Shown here in pieces: positions 7,581-16,975 of a DNA stretch of 50,574 nt. Below the pieces are notes generated by a model that saw nothing but the letters and a program-made list of their open reading frames with translations, was not told the DNA's origin and did not search any database. Origin of the DNA: an uncultured Lachnospiraceae bacterium (lineage in GTDB: Bacteria > Bacillota > Clostridia > Lachnospirales > Lachnospiraceae); contig CANOVJ010000024.1 of the NCBI GenBank assembly GCA_947570615.1, forward strand, positions 1 to 50,574. The letters are read 5' to 3'. The translations under genes and the position numbers were made by a program. How positions within the stretch are numbered: the stretch's first letter is position 1; each line of letters begins with the position of its first letter.

Positions 7581-9047
7581 ATGGACGTGGCGCGAATCGT
7601 AAAAAGTACGCAGGAACAGGGTTTGGCAGCATGGGTGGATTACCTGAATCAGATGCGGTTAAACGAGTTGCTGGCTAAACTGGCTGCACAGGATATAAAC
7701 TTGGAGCAGGCGTTGGCGGAGCTTCAGAAGATGAAGTTGAATATTGCTGAGTTAATTGCCAGTAACCGTGGCGGAGCAAAGGGAATCCATGGCTATATCG
7801 CAGAGCCGGCGGAGGCCGGCATTGAAAATGCCCGAAATCTTGTCAGAGGATTGCCGGCTGCCTGTAAGTGGATTAATGATAACGGGCCAATAGACCTGAT
7901 GCGGGACGGGGTGCCTGTTCAGCAAAAGTTTGTCAGAGCATTTTTCTCTTTGGGGAAAAATGGCGGCGTCCTGGAGCACTTTGAGGACTATCCTTTCTTT
8001 GTGAAGCAGGGCGGTAAATATCAAATCCCAAAGGATTTTTATGATGTTGTAATGGAGCTATGGGAAATGCCCCAGGATGTGGCAGGAAAGCTGGTTAAGA
8101 ACAGTCCCGATGGAGCGAGAGGGCTGACATATGAAAACTGGCAGAAGATTCACGATTTTTTTGAAAGCAGCGGCATTCATCCGGATGATCTGGAGCCTTC
8201 TGTGTTGAATTACGACGACGTACAAAAAGGGACGATTGACAGAACCATTCAACGGGAAGAAGCCTCCATCAAAGAGACCGATCAGCGCCGTCGGGATGCG
8301 GCCTATGAAGACAGTAAACCCACGCTGAAACAGGGGGCGCAGGCTGCGGCAGTTTCTGCGGCGGCGGAGGGCGGTATGGCCTTCTGCCTGGGTGTGGCCA
8401 AAAAGCGGAAACAGGGAAAACACCTGGCGGAGTTCTCGGCAGAGGACTGGAAGGAAGTTGGCATTGACACAGCCAGAGGAACTGTTCAGGGAGGCATCCG
8501 GGGCGGAACCATTTATGCAATGACGAATTTCACCGCAACGCCCGCCGCGGTGGCAAACGCCTTGGTAACGGCGTCTTTCGGCGTTGCTGCGCAGGCTTAT
8601 CAGCTTCGACAGGGAAATATTACGCAGGAGGATTTCATTGTCAACTCAGAGGTGCTCTGCCTTGACGTATCCGTAAGCGCGGTCGCTTCCCTGCTGGGGC
8701 AGACGCTGATTCCGGTTCCCGTTCTTGGCGCGGTCATCGGTAATGTGGCTGGTATGTTCCTGTATCAGATCGCAAAGGAGAATCTCTCCGCCAGGGAACA
8801 GACGCTGATTTCCAATTATCAGGAAAGCTTCGAAAGTCTCAACAGAGTGCTGGAGCAACGATATCAGAAACTGATTGCCCAGTTGAAAAAGGAGCTTGCG
8901 AGATACGCGTCCATGTTGGAACTGGCTTTTGACCCGGATGTCAATATTGCCTTTGGCGGCTCTATTGCACTGGCAGACTATGTCGGCGTATCACAGGAAA
9001 AGGTATTGAGAGACAAACACGATATCGATAAATACTTTATGAATTAA
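7581..9047 (+). CDS. Unknown 488-residue protein with glycine-zipper-like segments
   Basis: Family not named with confidence. The N-terminal ~240 residues are soluble and include what look like conserved motifs (SNRGGAKGIHGYIAE near 60-75; WINDNGPIDLMRDGVPVQQK near 95-115; GGKYQIPKDFYD near 140). Three small-residue-rich hydrophobic stretches follow, at about 249-270, 301-342 and 362-398. The C-terminus is charged and helical (LSAREQTLISNYQESFESLN) and may form a coiled coil. ATG 7581 follows TAAGGAGGGGGG. As the middle gene of the three-gene cassette, it probably works at the membrane with its neighbours. No enzymatic motif was seen. Confidence 0.75.
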   Translation: MDVARIVKSTQEQGLAAWVDYLNQMRLNELLAKLAAQDINLEQALAELQKMKLNIAELIASNRGGAKGIHGYIAEPAEAGIENARNLVRGLPAACKWINDNGPIDLMRDGVPVQQKFVRAFFSLGKNGGVLEHFEDYPFFVKQGGKYQIPKDFYDVVMELWEMPQDVAGKLVKNSPDGARGLTYENWQKIHDFFESSGIHPDDLEPSVLNYDDVQKGTIDRTIQREEASIKETDQRRRDAAYEDSKPTLKQGAQAAAVSAAAEGGMAFCLGVAKKRKQGKHLAEFSAEDWKEVGIDTARGTVQGGIRGGTIYAMTNFTATPAAVANALVTASFGVAAQAYQLRQGNITQEDFIVNSEVLCLDVSVSAVASLLGQTLIPVPVLGAVIGNVAGMFLYQIAKENLSAREQTLISNYQESFESLNRVLEQRYQKLIAQLKKELARYASMLELAFDPDVNIAFGGSIALADYVGVSQEKVLRDKHDIDKYFMN

Positions 9048-9063
9048 AAGGAGGACACTTTAG

Positions 9064-9588
9064 ATGGAAACAAACGATAAGATGGATTATGAGGATGATT
9101 TTCTGGAAGATATTCAGGAGTATGAGTACCAGGAAATGTTTGAAAAGGCCAATAACATCGTACTTGGATTTACGGCGACGACTGGAGCGACAGGGGCGAT
9201 TCCGCTTCCTTTTGCGGATGCCCCACTGCTGATTGGACAGCAGGTGGCTATGATGATGGCTATTAATGGTGTTTTTGAATTTGATATTGACCGTGATGCG
9301 CTTGCGTCCCTGGCAACGGCAGTCATCGGCGTTGGCGGCGCAACAGTAATTGGAAAAACGGTGGTGTCCAATCTTCTGAAATTCATCCCCGGAGTGGGTA
9401 CGGTTGCAGGCGGCGCAATTTCCGCCGGTACGGCAGGGATTATCACATTGGCACTGGGGAAAGCCTATATCGAAGTCTGTAAGGCAATTAAAATGGGAAA
9501 ACTGGATCAAAGTGATCTGTCCAGGCAGGCTGGAAAGGATATGCTGAAAAAAGCTTTCAGAGAGCAGATGAAGCAGAACAGGAAGTAG
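9064..9588 (+). CDS. DUF697-like membrane-associated protein
   Basis: 174 residues. An acidic N-terminus (1-30) precedes two hydrophobic regions: about 34-62 (TGAIPLPFADAPLLIGQQVA) and 80-140, which includes LLKFIPGVGTVAGGAISAGT. That last pattern is characteristic of the DUF697/YcjF-like domain, usually found C-terminal to dynamin-like or Era-like GTPases. Here it stands alone, with no GTPase motif. The C-terminus is basic (MLKKAFREQMKQNRK). ATG 9064 follows AAAAGGAGG, 16 bases after the preceding stop. DUF697 proteins associate with membranes, but their biochemical role is unknown. Confidence 0.8.
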   Translation: METNDKMDYEDDFLEDIQEYEYQEMFEKANNIVLGFTATTGATGAIPLPFADAPLLIGQQVAMMMAINGVFEFDIDRDALASLATAVIGVGGATVIGKTVVSNLLKFIPGVGTVAGGAISAGTAGIITLALGKAYIEVCKAIKMGKLDQSDLSRQAGKDMLKKAFREQMKQNRK

Positions 9589-9613
9589 TCCTGGACACAG
9601 GGCTGTTCAAAGA

Positions 9614-9649
9614 GCCCGGGCCATCCGCTTTTAGCGGGCGGCCCGGGAC
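9614..9649. terminator. GC-rich hairpin between convergent genes
   Basis: CCCGGGCC pairs with GGCCCGGG, and an inner CCGCT/AGCGG stem closes a TTT loop, with one mismatch and one wobble pair. There is no T tract on either strand. Its position between a plus-strand operon and a minus-strand gene fits a bidirectional transcription end. Confidence 0.55.
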
Positions 9650-9682
9650 AATGTTCGCGCTGACGGCTCAGAATTAATCAGA

Positions 9683-9838
9683 TCAGTTGTCCTCAATCCC
9701 CTTTTGCGTGTCCTCTATGAGCTTTTCTGTCATTGTTGACGCCTTCTCATACTCATGATTTTTCAGGGCATCATTTAAGTCTTTCAAATCCTGCAGCAGT
9801 CTTCTCAGATAACTTTTAAATACACTCATTTCCTCCAT
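9683..9838 (-). CDS. Small 51-residue helical protein, unknown function
   Basis: On the minus strand ATG 9838 follows a clear AAAGGGGGGGGAG ribosome binding site, making 51 residues; the longer open frame to 9913 has no ribosome binding site. The product is charged and helical throughout (LLQDLKDLNDALKNHEYEKA), probably a short coiled coil, with no signal peptide or membrane segment. No family was recognised. A promoter candidate lies upstream at 9891-9920. It is transcribed away from the kinase gene's 3' end and could be the distal gene of the YesM/YesN transcript, but its own promoter is more likely. Confidence 0.6.
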   Translation of the reverse strand: MEEMSVFKSYLRRLLQDLKDLNDALKNHEYEKASTMTEKLIEDTQKGIEDN

Positions 9839-9890
9839 GTACGCTCCCCCCCCTTTCGGATCATTCTCCCGGGCTGCCGGGATTAACTGT

Positions 9891-9923
9891 ATTATATCCT
9901 GTTTTACAGGCAATTCCAGCAGA
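9891..9923 (-). promoter_or_regulatory. Candidate promoter with palindrome for the 51-residue gene
   Basis: Minus-strand -10 TATAAT (9891-9896). A TGGAAT-like -35 lies 16 bases upstream and is weak. Between them is the palindrome CCTGT-TTT-ACAGG (9898-9910), which could be an operator. Confidence 0.4.
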
Positions 9924-9964
9924 TAAATGGATTTGTATCAAAAAATTATTGCGAGGCGCCTCCT

Positions 9965-11831
9965 TCAGGCCGTCTGCGCCGGAATCAGGATCCTGACTAC
10001 TGTCCCCGCTCCCGGCTCAGATTCAATGGTAAGACTGTAACTTTCCCCGTAGAGCAGATCAAGTCTCTGCCGGACATTGGAAAGGCCCACGTGGCCCTGC
10101 GGATGAGAGAGCAGCATGTAATTTGCAAGCTGCTCTTTTGTCATGCCCTGCCCGTTGTCCCCGATCAGGAAAAGGATCTGCTCCCCCGCCCGGGAGACGG
10201 TGATGGAGAGAAGCCCCCCTTCCCGGGTATGGGAAAATCCGTGGAGAATGGAGTTTTCCACCAGAGGCTGGAGCAGAAGCTTGGGAACGAGCATGTCCAT
10301 CAGGTTCTCGTCGATGTCCATCCGGGTGCTGAAGACATTGTCGTAGCGTCTTGCCATGATGTGGAGATAACTGGAGACCCAGCCGATCTCCTCGGACAGG
10401 GGCATCTTTTCCGCGAAGCTTTTGAAGGTGTACTGGAGCATCTCGGAGAGATCCACGATCAGATCGGAGGTTTCCTCGTCGTCGTTCTGGATGGCCAGCA
10501 GGTTGATGGTGTTTAAGGTGTTGTAGAGAAAATGAGGATTGATCTGCATGGACAGGGCGGCAAGCTGGCTCTCCTTCTCCCGCAGGGAGATCTCATAGTT
10601 TTCCAGAATCAGCCGGCTGATCTCCCGCTCCATGTGGTTGAAGCTCTCCGTGAGGAGCTTAAAATCGCCGCCCCCGGGCACCGGCGTGTTGGCGGAAAAA
10701 TCCCCTCCGGCCACCCGCAGGGATGCGTCGGTCAGCCGCTGGATGGGCTGGGTGATGGTGCGGGAGAGGAAGAAGGCCACCAGAAAGGAGCAGATGACCA
10801 GGATGGCCACGCTGAAAAACTGGATACGGCGGATGGCAGAGACAGTGCTCTGCATCAGGATATCCCGTGGCACCAGGGCCAGGGACAAAAGCCCGCCGTC
10901 CGCCAGGGGGTCGTAGCACAGCAGGAATTCCCTGCCGTCGATCCGGCAGGCGAGATAGCCGGAGGAGGAAAAGAGGGGGGAGAAATCCGGCAGACCAAAA
11001 TCCGCCCCTGCCTGCTCCGCAAACGTCCCTCCTGTGGGGAAGCGGGCGTTGTCGGAGGAGATCACGCGCCCCTCCCGGTTGATGATAAGGCACAGGCTTC
11101 CCGGAAAGCTCAGACTGCCCTGATAGAGCTTACGCAGATCCTGCTCCAGGATATGAACCACCAGGATGGGCTTTTCCGTCTTCCCGGAGAGCTTCTGGTA
11201 GGCGCTTTGGGAATGGAACTGGAAGTCCATCTCCCGCACCATGGTCAGGGGATACTGATAGTCGTAGCTTCCCTTTTTCTGCAGGAAGTCTGATCCGATG
11301 CGCTCCCCGTAGTCGTAGCCGCTGATCCAGCAGGGAGCGCCCGCGCCCTCCCGTGCGATCCGGTCAAAGCCGGCCTTTCGCATGCCCTCCCCGGTGATGG
11401 GCAGCACGCTGGCGTTGGTGTTGAAAATCCATTTACTGGTGTAGAGGCAGGTCTTGTACACGTTCTGCTGGAGGGAAAAATCTCTGGCCATCTCCGCCGG
11501 CAGCAGGCGGTCATATCGCAGACAGTCCCCCACCGTAAGCTCATCCAGCCGGGAAAAAATTTCATAGTAAAATTCGTTGTTCAGCATCAGGTTGGAGGCG
11601 TTCTCAACCCCCCTCCAGGAGCACGTTGATCACGTTGTTGTTGGCCCTGACCACGGAGAGGGTGCTGCGGGAGGCCTCGGTGATAAGGCGCCGCTCGTAC
11701 AGATGCATCATGAGCTGCTGGATGCTGAGCAGGGGAACCAGGGCAAACAGAAGCAGGATGAGGGTCAGCCGGCTGGCGAACGTGAGGGAGGAGAGCTTTT
11801 GCAGGAATTTGTGAAGGAGTTTTTTCAGCAT
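9965..11831 (-). pseudogene. YesM-type sensor histidine kinase, interrupted by a +1 frameshift
   Basis: Two adjacent open frames form one kinase gene. The first (11831-11604, 75 residues) holds the start, a basic leader and the first membrane helix (LTLILLLFALVPLLSIQQLM). The second (from 11587, 540 residues) has the extracellular sensor region, a second membrane helix, HAMP (RLTDASLRVAGGDFS), the His_kinase box (SMQINPHFLYNTLN) and the ATPase domain (GDNGQGM). They are out of register by one base in a G6 tract (plus-strand C6, 11608-11613). With five G the frame reads through as VLLEGVENASNLMLNN, giving a normal kinase of about 620 residues. The start overlaps the regulator stop by seven bases. 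It may be a sequencing error, phase variation or real decay. Confidence 0.85.
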
Positions 11832-13435
11832 TTTTTGTGGGCCTTTCTGTATTGCTCCGGTGAGGTGCCGTATTTGCGGTGAAAAATGCGGTTGAAGTAG
11901 CTGCTGTCCCTGTAGCCGCAGGCACTGGCAATGTCCATGACCTTAAGATCCGTCTCCAGAAGAAGCTGCCTTGCCTTTTCCGTGCGCAGATAGCCCAGAT
12001 AGCTGCTGTAGGTCATGCCCGTCTTTTTCAGGATCTGGGCGGAGAGGTAGCTGGCGGAGAAATGCACCTGGTCCGCCAGCTGCTTAAGGGAGAGCTCTTC
12101 GGTGAAATGCTTTTTCACAAAGGCGATCACATCCTCCACCGTATCGTACTGTCCGCTCTCCTGGGAAAAGCAGGCGGCGGTGCGCTCAAGAAGGGAGAGG
12201 GAGATGGAAAACAGATCCTCCAGGGCGTCGCAACCGCTGTAAAGGTGGTAGGCGTCGTTTAAGATGCTGTCGTATTCCCCGCTGGAGACCATGCCGTCCA
12301 GATCCTTGATGAGGGACACTGTCAGGGAGGAAACGCCGTGGCGCACCCGTGAGGGGGAGAGAAGAGGCTCCCGGGAAAGCTCCCTTTTCAGGCACAGGAG
12401 CACCTCCCGGATTCCCGTAAGATTCCCGGTGTGAACCGCTCTGCGGATGTCCTTTTCGAAGCCGGAGAGGGAGGGCAGGGGCAGGTCCGGCCCGATCCGC
12501 TCATCCGCGCAGGAAAAGAGCATGGTCCGGCCGGGAAAATAAAAGGAGAAGGAGAGCGCCTCCTGAGCCTGGCACAGGGAGGCGTTCAGGGCCGGAAAGA
12601 GCTCCTCCTGCTCTGAGGATATCCCGGCCTGGAAGACGATCTCCTCCTCCTGACACAGCTCCATGAGCCTTTTAAGCGCGGCCTGACAGTCGGGGACGCG
12701 AAAGCCGGGGAGCAGAAGAGCCAGGCGGCGTTCGCCGCTGTTCAGGGGATTCTCCAGGGGGACCAGGGCCTGTGTGGAAAAAATCTGGCGGATATGCTCT
12801 GTCAGTATTTCCTGTCTGCGGCGGGAGAGAGCGAAGGCGGGAGGGGAGACGCCTGCGGGGGCCGTCCGTGTGATCCATCTGAGAACGACCAGAAGACCCG
12901 GGCGGCGCAGGGAATCGGCCAGAGCATCATAAAGGGGCGAGGGCTTTGGGGAACGGACGGCGTAGAGCAGACCGAGAAGGAGCTTCTGTCTCTCGTCCCG
13001 GAGATTCTGCTCGAGAAGGGCCTCGTAGTCCATACTGCGCTCTGCGTCCCTGTGCAGGGCGGAGATTCTCTCCTGCATTTTGGACAGGAGCCTGCGGATA
13101 TCCTCCACCCGAAACGGTTTGATCAGATATTCCGAGACGCCGCAGGAGATGGCGCTTCTGGCATAGTCGAATTCCTGGTAAGCGCTGATGAGCACGATGG
13201 CGATGTGGGGATACTGGGCGGATACTCTGCTGATCAGCTCCATGCCGTCCATGGAGGGCATGCGGATATCGGTGATCAGAAGCTCCGCATCGCCCTCCTG
13301 GATCGCCTGCCAGGCTTCCTGACCGTCACAGCACAGCGCCAGCTCCGTGGCGGGCGTGAGCCTGTGGATCAGGGAGCTCAGTATTTTGAGCTGGGTGCCC
13401 TCGTCGTCGGCCAGCACAATTTTTCGGATGTACAT
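11825..13435 (-). CDS. YesN-type response regulator, AraC DNA-binding domain
   Basis: 536 residues. The N-terminal receiver domain has the acidic pair D10-D11, the phosphoacceptor Asp56 (LLITDIRMP) and Lys106 (YLIKPF). A long linker of about 300 residues follows, then a C-terminal AraC-type double helix-turn-helix (SLKQLADQVHFSASYLS and IASACGYRDSSYFNRIFHRKYG). It should activate sugar-utilisation genes when phosphorylated by the overlapping YesM-type kinase. ATG 13435 follows GAGAGGAG. A near-consensus promoter lies about 60 bases upstream. The pair sits between two carbohydrate loci and is divergent to the GH106-like gene, so either could be its target. With the kinase frameshifted, this regulator may be unresponsive. 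Confidence 0.93.
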   Translation of the reverse strand: MYIRKIVLADDEGTQLKILSSLIHRLTPATELALCCDGQEAWQAIQEGDAELLITDIRMPSMDGMELISRVSAQYPHIAIVLISAYQEFDYARSAISCGVSEYLIKPFRVEDIRRLLSKMQERISALHRDAERSMDYEALLEQNLRDERQKLLLGLLYAVRSPKPSPLYDALADSLRRPGLLVVLRWITRTAPAGVSPPAFALSRRRQEILTEHIRQIFSTQALVPLENPLNSGERRLALLLPGFRVPDCQAALKRLMELCQEEEIVFQAGISSEQEELFPALNASLCQAQEALSFSFYFPGRTMLFSCADERIGPDLPLPSLSGFEKDIRRAVHTGNLTGIREVLLCLKRELSREPLLSPSRVRHGVSSLTVSLIKDLDGMVSSGEYDSILNDAYHLYSGCDALEDLFSISLSLLERTAACFSQESGQYDTVEDVIAFVKKHFTEELSLKQLADQVHFSASYLSAQILKKTGMTYSSYLGYLRTEKARQLLLETDLKVMDIASACGYRDSSYFNRIFHRKYGTSPEQYRKAHKKC

Positions 13436-13496
13436 ATCAATCGGACTCCTCTCATATGGAAGCGGAAGGGAAATGGTATAAAAGTAAATGATATTT

Positions 13497-13525
13497 ATTA
13501 TATAATATTCTTATCCGCAGGACAA
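13497..13525 (-). promoter_or_regulatory. Promoter of the response regulator/kinase operon
   Basis: Minus strand: -35 TTGTCC (13525-13520), a 17-base spacer, and -10 TATAAT (13502-13497). This is near-consensus for the housekeeping sigma factor, with transcription starting about 50-60 bases before the regulator ATG. Confidence 0.75.
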
Positions 13526-13600
13526 TATTTTTGCGTAAACTGGCGGAAAATGAGAAGATTTTAAGGGAAAGAAAAAATTAAGGTCACGGGAGAGGGGGAT

Positions 13601-13642
13601 ATGATATTTACATTGACATATCATTTCCTGCTGACCTATAAT
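13601..13642 (+). promoter_or_regulatory. Promoter and putative operator of the GH106-like gene
   Basis: -35 TTGACA (13613-13618), an 18-base spacer, and -10 TATAAT (13637-13642). The word ACATATCATT (13616-13625) overlaps the -35 and recurs at the transporter promoter. An inverted repeat ATGATAT (13602-13608 region) with ATATCAT (13618-13624) brackets the -35. A repressor bound here would block RNA polymerase. The GntR/LacI-type protein encoded downstream is the likely ligand (inference). Confidence 0.75.
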
Positions 13643-13711
13643 GGAGGTATCGACGAGAGTAAGCCGCACAGGCCTGACATTGGGGGTTCGGGCAGAAAGG
13701 GGTTACAGAAA

Positions 13712-16700
13712 ATGAAGGACTTTGACACATTGTTTCAGAATCCGGACAGCCGTTTCCGGGGAGCGCCCTTCTGGGCATGGAATACGAAGCTGGAGAAGGA
13801 GAGACTGAAAAAGCAGATCGCCTGCTTTAAGGAGATGGGCATGGGGGGCTTTCACATGCACAGCCGGACAGGGCTGGACACGCCCTACATGGAGGAGGAA
13901 TTCCTCTCCATGGTCAGATTCTGTGTGGAGCAGGCAAAAGAGAACGGGATGTACGCATACCTCTACGACGAGGACAGATGGCCCTCCGGGGCGGCCGGCG
14001 GGAAGGTGACGCGCAACGAGGCGTACCGCAGCCGCTACCTGGTGATCACGCCCTTTCCAAAGGAGAGCAGGCAGGAGGGGGAGAAGGAATATATTTCCTC
14101 CGCCCAGGTGAAGGCCAACGGGAAGGGCGAGCTGACGGCGCTCTACCGTCTGACCTGGGAGGGCCCGTATCTGGCGGGATATGAGAGACTTCCCCTGGAG
14201 GAGGCGGCATGTCCCTCCTCGAAAGAAGCGGACACAGAGCTCTGGTACGTGTATCTGGAGAGGGCCCAGGAGAGCCCCTGGTACAACAACCAGACCTATG
14301 TGGACACCTTAAACCCCCAGGCTATCCGGGAGTTTATCCGCCAGACCCATGAAAAATATTACGAGGCGTTAACGGATGAGGTGGGCGGATGCGTGCCCTC
14401 CATCTTTACGGACGAGCCCCAGTTCGCCCACAAGACGCTGCCGGGGGCGGCGAGGGAGAGGGCGGACATTGTACTGCCTTACACGGAGAGCTTTGAGGAG
14501 CGCTATCAGAGAGAGTACGGGGAGAGCTTTTTTGACCGTCTGCCGGAGGTGGTGTGGGAGCTGGCCGGGGGCGCGGGACACGGGGTACGCTACCGCTACC
14601 ACGAGCTTCTGGCGGAGCAGTTTGCCCAGGCCTTTGCGGATACCCTGGGTAAGTGGTGTGAGGAGCACGGACTGGCCCTTACCGGTCACATGATGGAGGA
14701 GCCCACCCTCCAGAGCCAGACGGCGGCCCTGGGGGAGGCCATGCGCTCCTACCGCAGCTTCCAGCTGCCGGGCATCGATATGCTCTGTGACCGAAGGGAA
14801 TACACCACCGCCAGACAGGCCCAGAGCGCGGCCCGTCAGTACGGGAGAAAAGGGGTCTTAAGCGAGCTCTACGGGGTCACCGGATGGGACTACGATTTCC
14901 GCAGGCACAAGCTTCAGGGAGACTGGCAGGCGGCTCTGGGGGTTACGCTGCGGGTGCATCATCTCTCCTGGATGAGCATGGCCGGGGAGGCAAAGAGGGA
15001 TTATCCCGCCTCCATCTTTTATCAGTCGCCCTGGTATAAGGAGTACCGTCTTCTGGAGGATCACTTTGCCCGGGTGAACATGGCGCTGATGAGCGGAAAG
15101 CCTGTGGTTAAGATCGGCGTGATCCATCCCGTGGAGAGCTACTGGCTGCACTATGGGCCCCAGGAGTTAAACGGCCGGATCTGTCAGGAGATGGAGGAGC
15201 GGTTCGAGGGGATCACCCGCTGGCTTCTCTTCGAGCATCTGGACTTTGACTTTATCGCCGAATCCCTCCTGCCGGAGCTGTGCGGGGAGGCTTTTGGCAC
15301 TGCGTCCGGAGAAGAAAAGACCGGGGCCGCAAAAGCCGGCGAAAGGCCCAGCCTGAGGGTGGGAGAGATGCGCTACGAGGCCGTGATCGTGCCCGCCTGC
15401 GAGAGTCTGCGGCGCACCACCCTCTCTGCACTGAGAGACTTTGCCCGGGAGGGCGGGACGGTGATTCTCATGGGGAATCCGCCCTCCTGCCTGGACGGAG
15501 AGCCGGATGAAGGGGCCGCGGAGATTGCCAGGTGGAGCCGTTGTATCGCCTTTGAGCGCAGCAGTCTGTGCGATGCGCTGGAGCCTTTCCGCACGGTCCG
15601 GATCCGCGGCGAAAAGGGGGAGGAGGCCCCGGAGTGGATCTGTCAGCAGCGCAGGACCGGGGAGGATACCTGGGTCTTTGTGGCCAGAGGCATTGAGCAG
15701 GGCAATCCCGACGTGGAGAGGGCGCAGGAGCTTTCGGTGAGCATTCCGGGAGAATATGAGGCCTTTCTCTACGACACCCTCACGGGTGAGATCAGAAGGA
15801 GCGGGGCCGTCGTCCGGGAGGGGACCACATCGGTGAGGCTCAGGGCCTTTGAGCACGACAGCTTCCTGCTCCGCTTCCGCCCCGTCAAGGACGTGAAAGG
15901 GCAGAACCGAAAGGAGCCGGAAAGGGCCGGGGAAAGCGCTCCGGCATGGGACTTTGGAGCCCCGGAAGGCCTTCCCCTGTGGGAAAGAAATCTCGGCCAG
16001 CCCAGGGGCTACGTCCTGTCGGAACCGAACGTGATGCTTCTGGATATGGCCGGGTACCGGCTGGACGAGGGGGAATGGCAGCAGAGAGAGGAGATTCTGC
16101 GGATCGACGACGCGATCAGGGAGCGTCTGGGGTATCCGGGCAGAATGGAGGCGGTGGCCCAGCCCTGGACCATCCGCAGGGAGAAGCCCTCCCATACGGT
16201 GGAGCTGCTTTTCCATATAAAGACCCGGCAGGCTCTTGCGGGAGCGCAGCTTGCCCTGGAGCTGGAGGAGGGCTGGGAGATTTTCTTAAACGGCGCGCCG
16301 GTCCCCATCCGGGACCGGGGGTATTTCGTGGACGAGTGTATCCGGAAGGTGGAGCTTCCCGCGCTTGCGGAGGGGGACAATGAGCTTCTGGTGCGGATCC
16401 CCTTCGGGGAGAAGACCAACCTGGAGTGGTGTTATCTTCTGGGGGATTTCGGCGTGGAGCTTCGGGGGGATGAGAGCATTGTAATCCCCATGCCGGAGCG
16501 GGTGTGCTTCGGAGACTATACGGTCCAGGGATTTCCCTTTTATGCGGGAAATATGGAGTATGTGTGCCGCGTCAGCACACAGAAAGGGCGCTACGGACTG
16601 AAGGCGACCAGGTTCCGCAGTCCCCTGCTGAGAGTGTGGGTGGACGGCCGGGACTGCGGTCCTGTCATGATCGCGCCCTACGAGGCGCAGCTGGGAGAGC

Positions 16701-16975
16701 TGGAGGCGGGAGAGCACGAGATCCGGATTTTGTCCTACGGAAACCGGGCCAACGCCTTTGGCGCCGTACATAACTGCGACGAGACCCTTTCCTGGGGCGG
16801 GCCCAACGCCTGGCGCAGCAGAGGGGACGCGTATTCTTACGAGTATCAGCTCAGACGGATGGGAATCCTGAAAGCGCCGGTGCTGGTGTGCTACGGGAGC
16901 GAAAGCGGGCCGCAGGATTTCAGCCGGTGTGACCATATCTCTTCGGGCTTTGAAAGGAGTAATGCTGAAATTTGA
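13712..16975 (+). CDS. GH106-like glycoside hydrolase, specificity unknown
   Basis: 1087 residues, cytoplasmic. ATG 13712 follows AGAAAGGGG; the open frame from 13601 would begin upstream of the promoter's start point, so it is rejected. The N-terminal domain carries the signature of the Glyco_hydro_106 group: APFWAWN, MGMGGFHMHSRTGL, and YLYDEDRWPSGAAGG, a TIM-barrel core. The C-terminal third looks like beta-sandwich, sugar-binding-like modules (ELLVRIPFGEKTNLEW). Characterised GH106 enzymes are alpha-L-rhamnosidases, but many relatives have no assigned activity. Its place at the head of an alpha-mannan-type locus, under the same putative operator as the transporter, suggests it removes a side-chain sugar. 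It is probably co-transcribed with the overlapping regulator gene. Confidence 0.8.
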   Translation: MKDFDTLFQNPDSRFRGAPFWAWNTKLEKERLKKQIACFKEMGMGGFHMHSRTGLDTPYMEEEFLSMVRFCVEQAKENGMYAYLYDEDRWPSGAAGGKVTRNEAYRSRYLVITPFPKESRQEGEKEYISSAQVKANGKGELTALYRLTWEGPYLAGYERLPLEEAACPSSKEADTELWYVYLERAQESPWYNNQTYVDTLNPQAIREFIRQTHEKYYEALTDEVGGCVPSIFTDEPQFAHKTLPGAARERADIVLPYTESFEERYQREYGESFFDRLPEVVWELAGGAGHGVRYRYHELLAEQFAQAFADTLGKWCEEHGLALTGHMMEEPTLQSQTAALGEAMRSYRSFQLPGIDMLCDRREYTTARQAQSAARQYGRKGVLSELYGVTGWDYDFRRHKLQGDWQAALGVTLRVHHLSWMSMAGEAKRDYPASIFYQSPWYKEYRLLEDHFARVNMALMSGKPVVKIGVIHPVESYWLHYGPQELNGRICQEMEERFEGITRWLLFEHLDFDFIAESLLPELCGEAFGTASGEEKTGAAKAGERPSLRVGEMRYEAVIVPACESLRRTTLSALRDFAREGGTVILMGNPPSCLDGEPDEGAAEIARWSRCIAFERSSLCDALEPFRTVRIRGEKGEEAPEWICQQRRTGEDTWVFVARGIEQGNPDVERAQELSVSIPGEYEAFLYDTLTGEIRRSGAVVREGTTSVRLRAFEHDSFLLRFRPVKDVKGQNRKEPERAGESAPAWDFGAPEGLPLWERNLGQPRGYVLSEPNVMLLDMAGYRLDEGEWQQREEILRIDDAIRERLGYPGRMEAVAQPWTIRREKPSHTVELLFHIKTRQALAGAQLALELEEGWEIFLNGAPVPIRDRGYFVDECIRKVELPALAEGDNELLVRIPFGEKTNLEWCYLLGDFGVELRGDESIVIPMPERVCFGDYTVQGFPFYAGNMEYVCRVSTQKGRYGLKATRFRSPLLRVWVDGRDCGPVMIAPYEAQLGELEAGEHEIRILSYGNRANAFGAVHNCDETLSWGGPNAWRSRGDAYSYEYQLRRMGILKAPVLVCYGSESGPQDFSRCDHISSGFERSNAEI

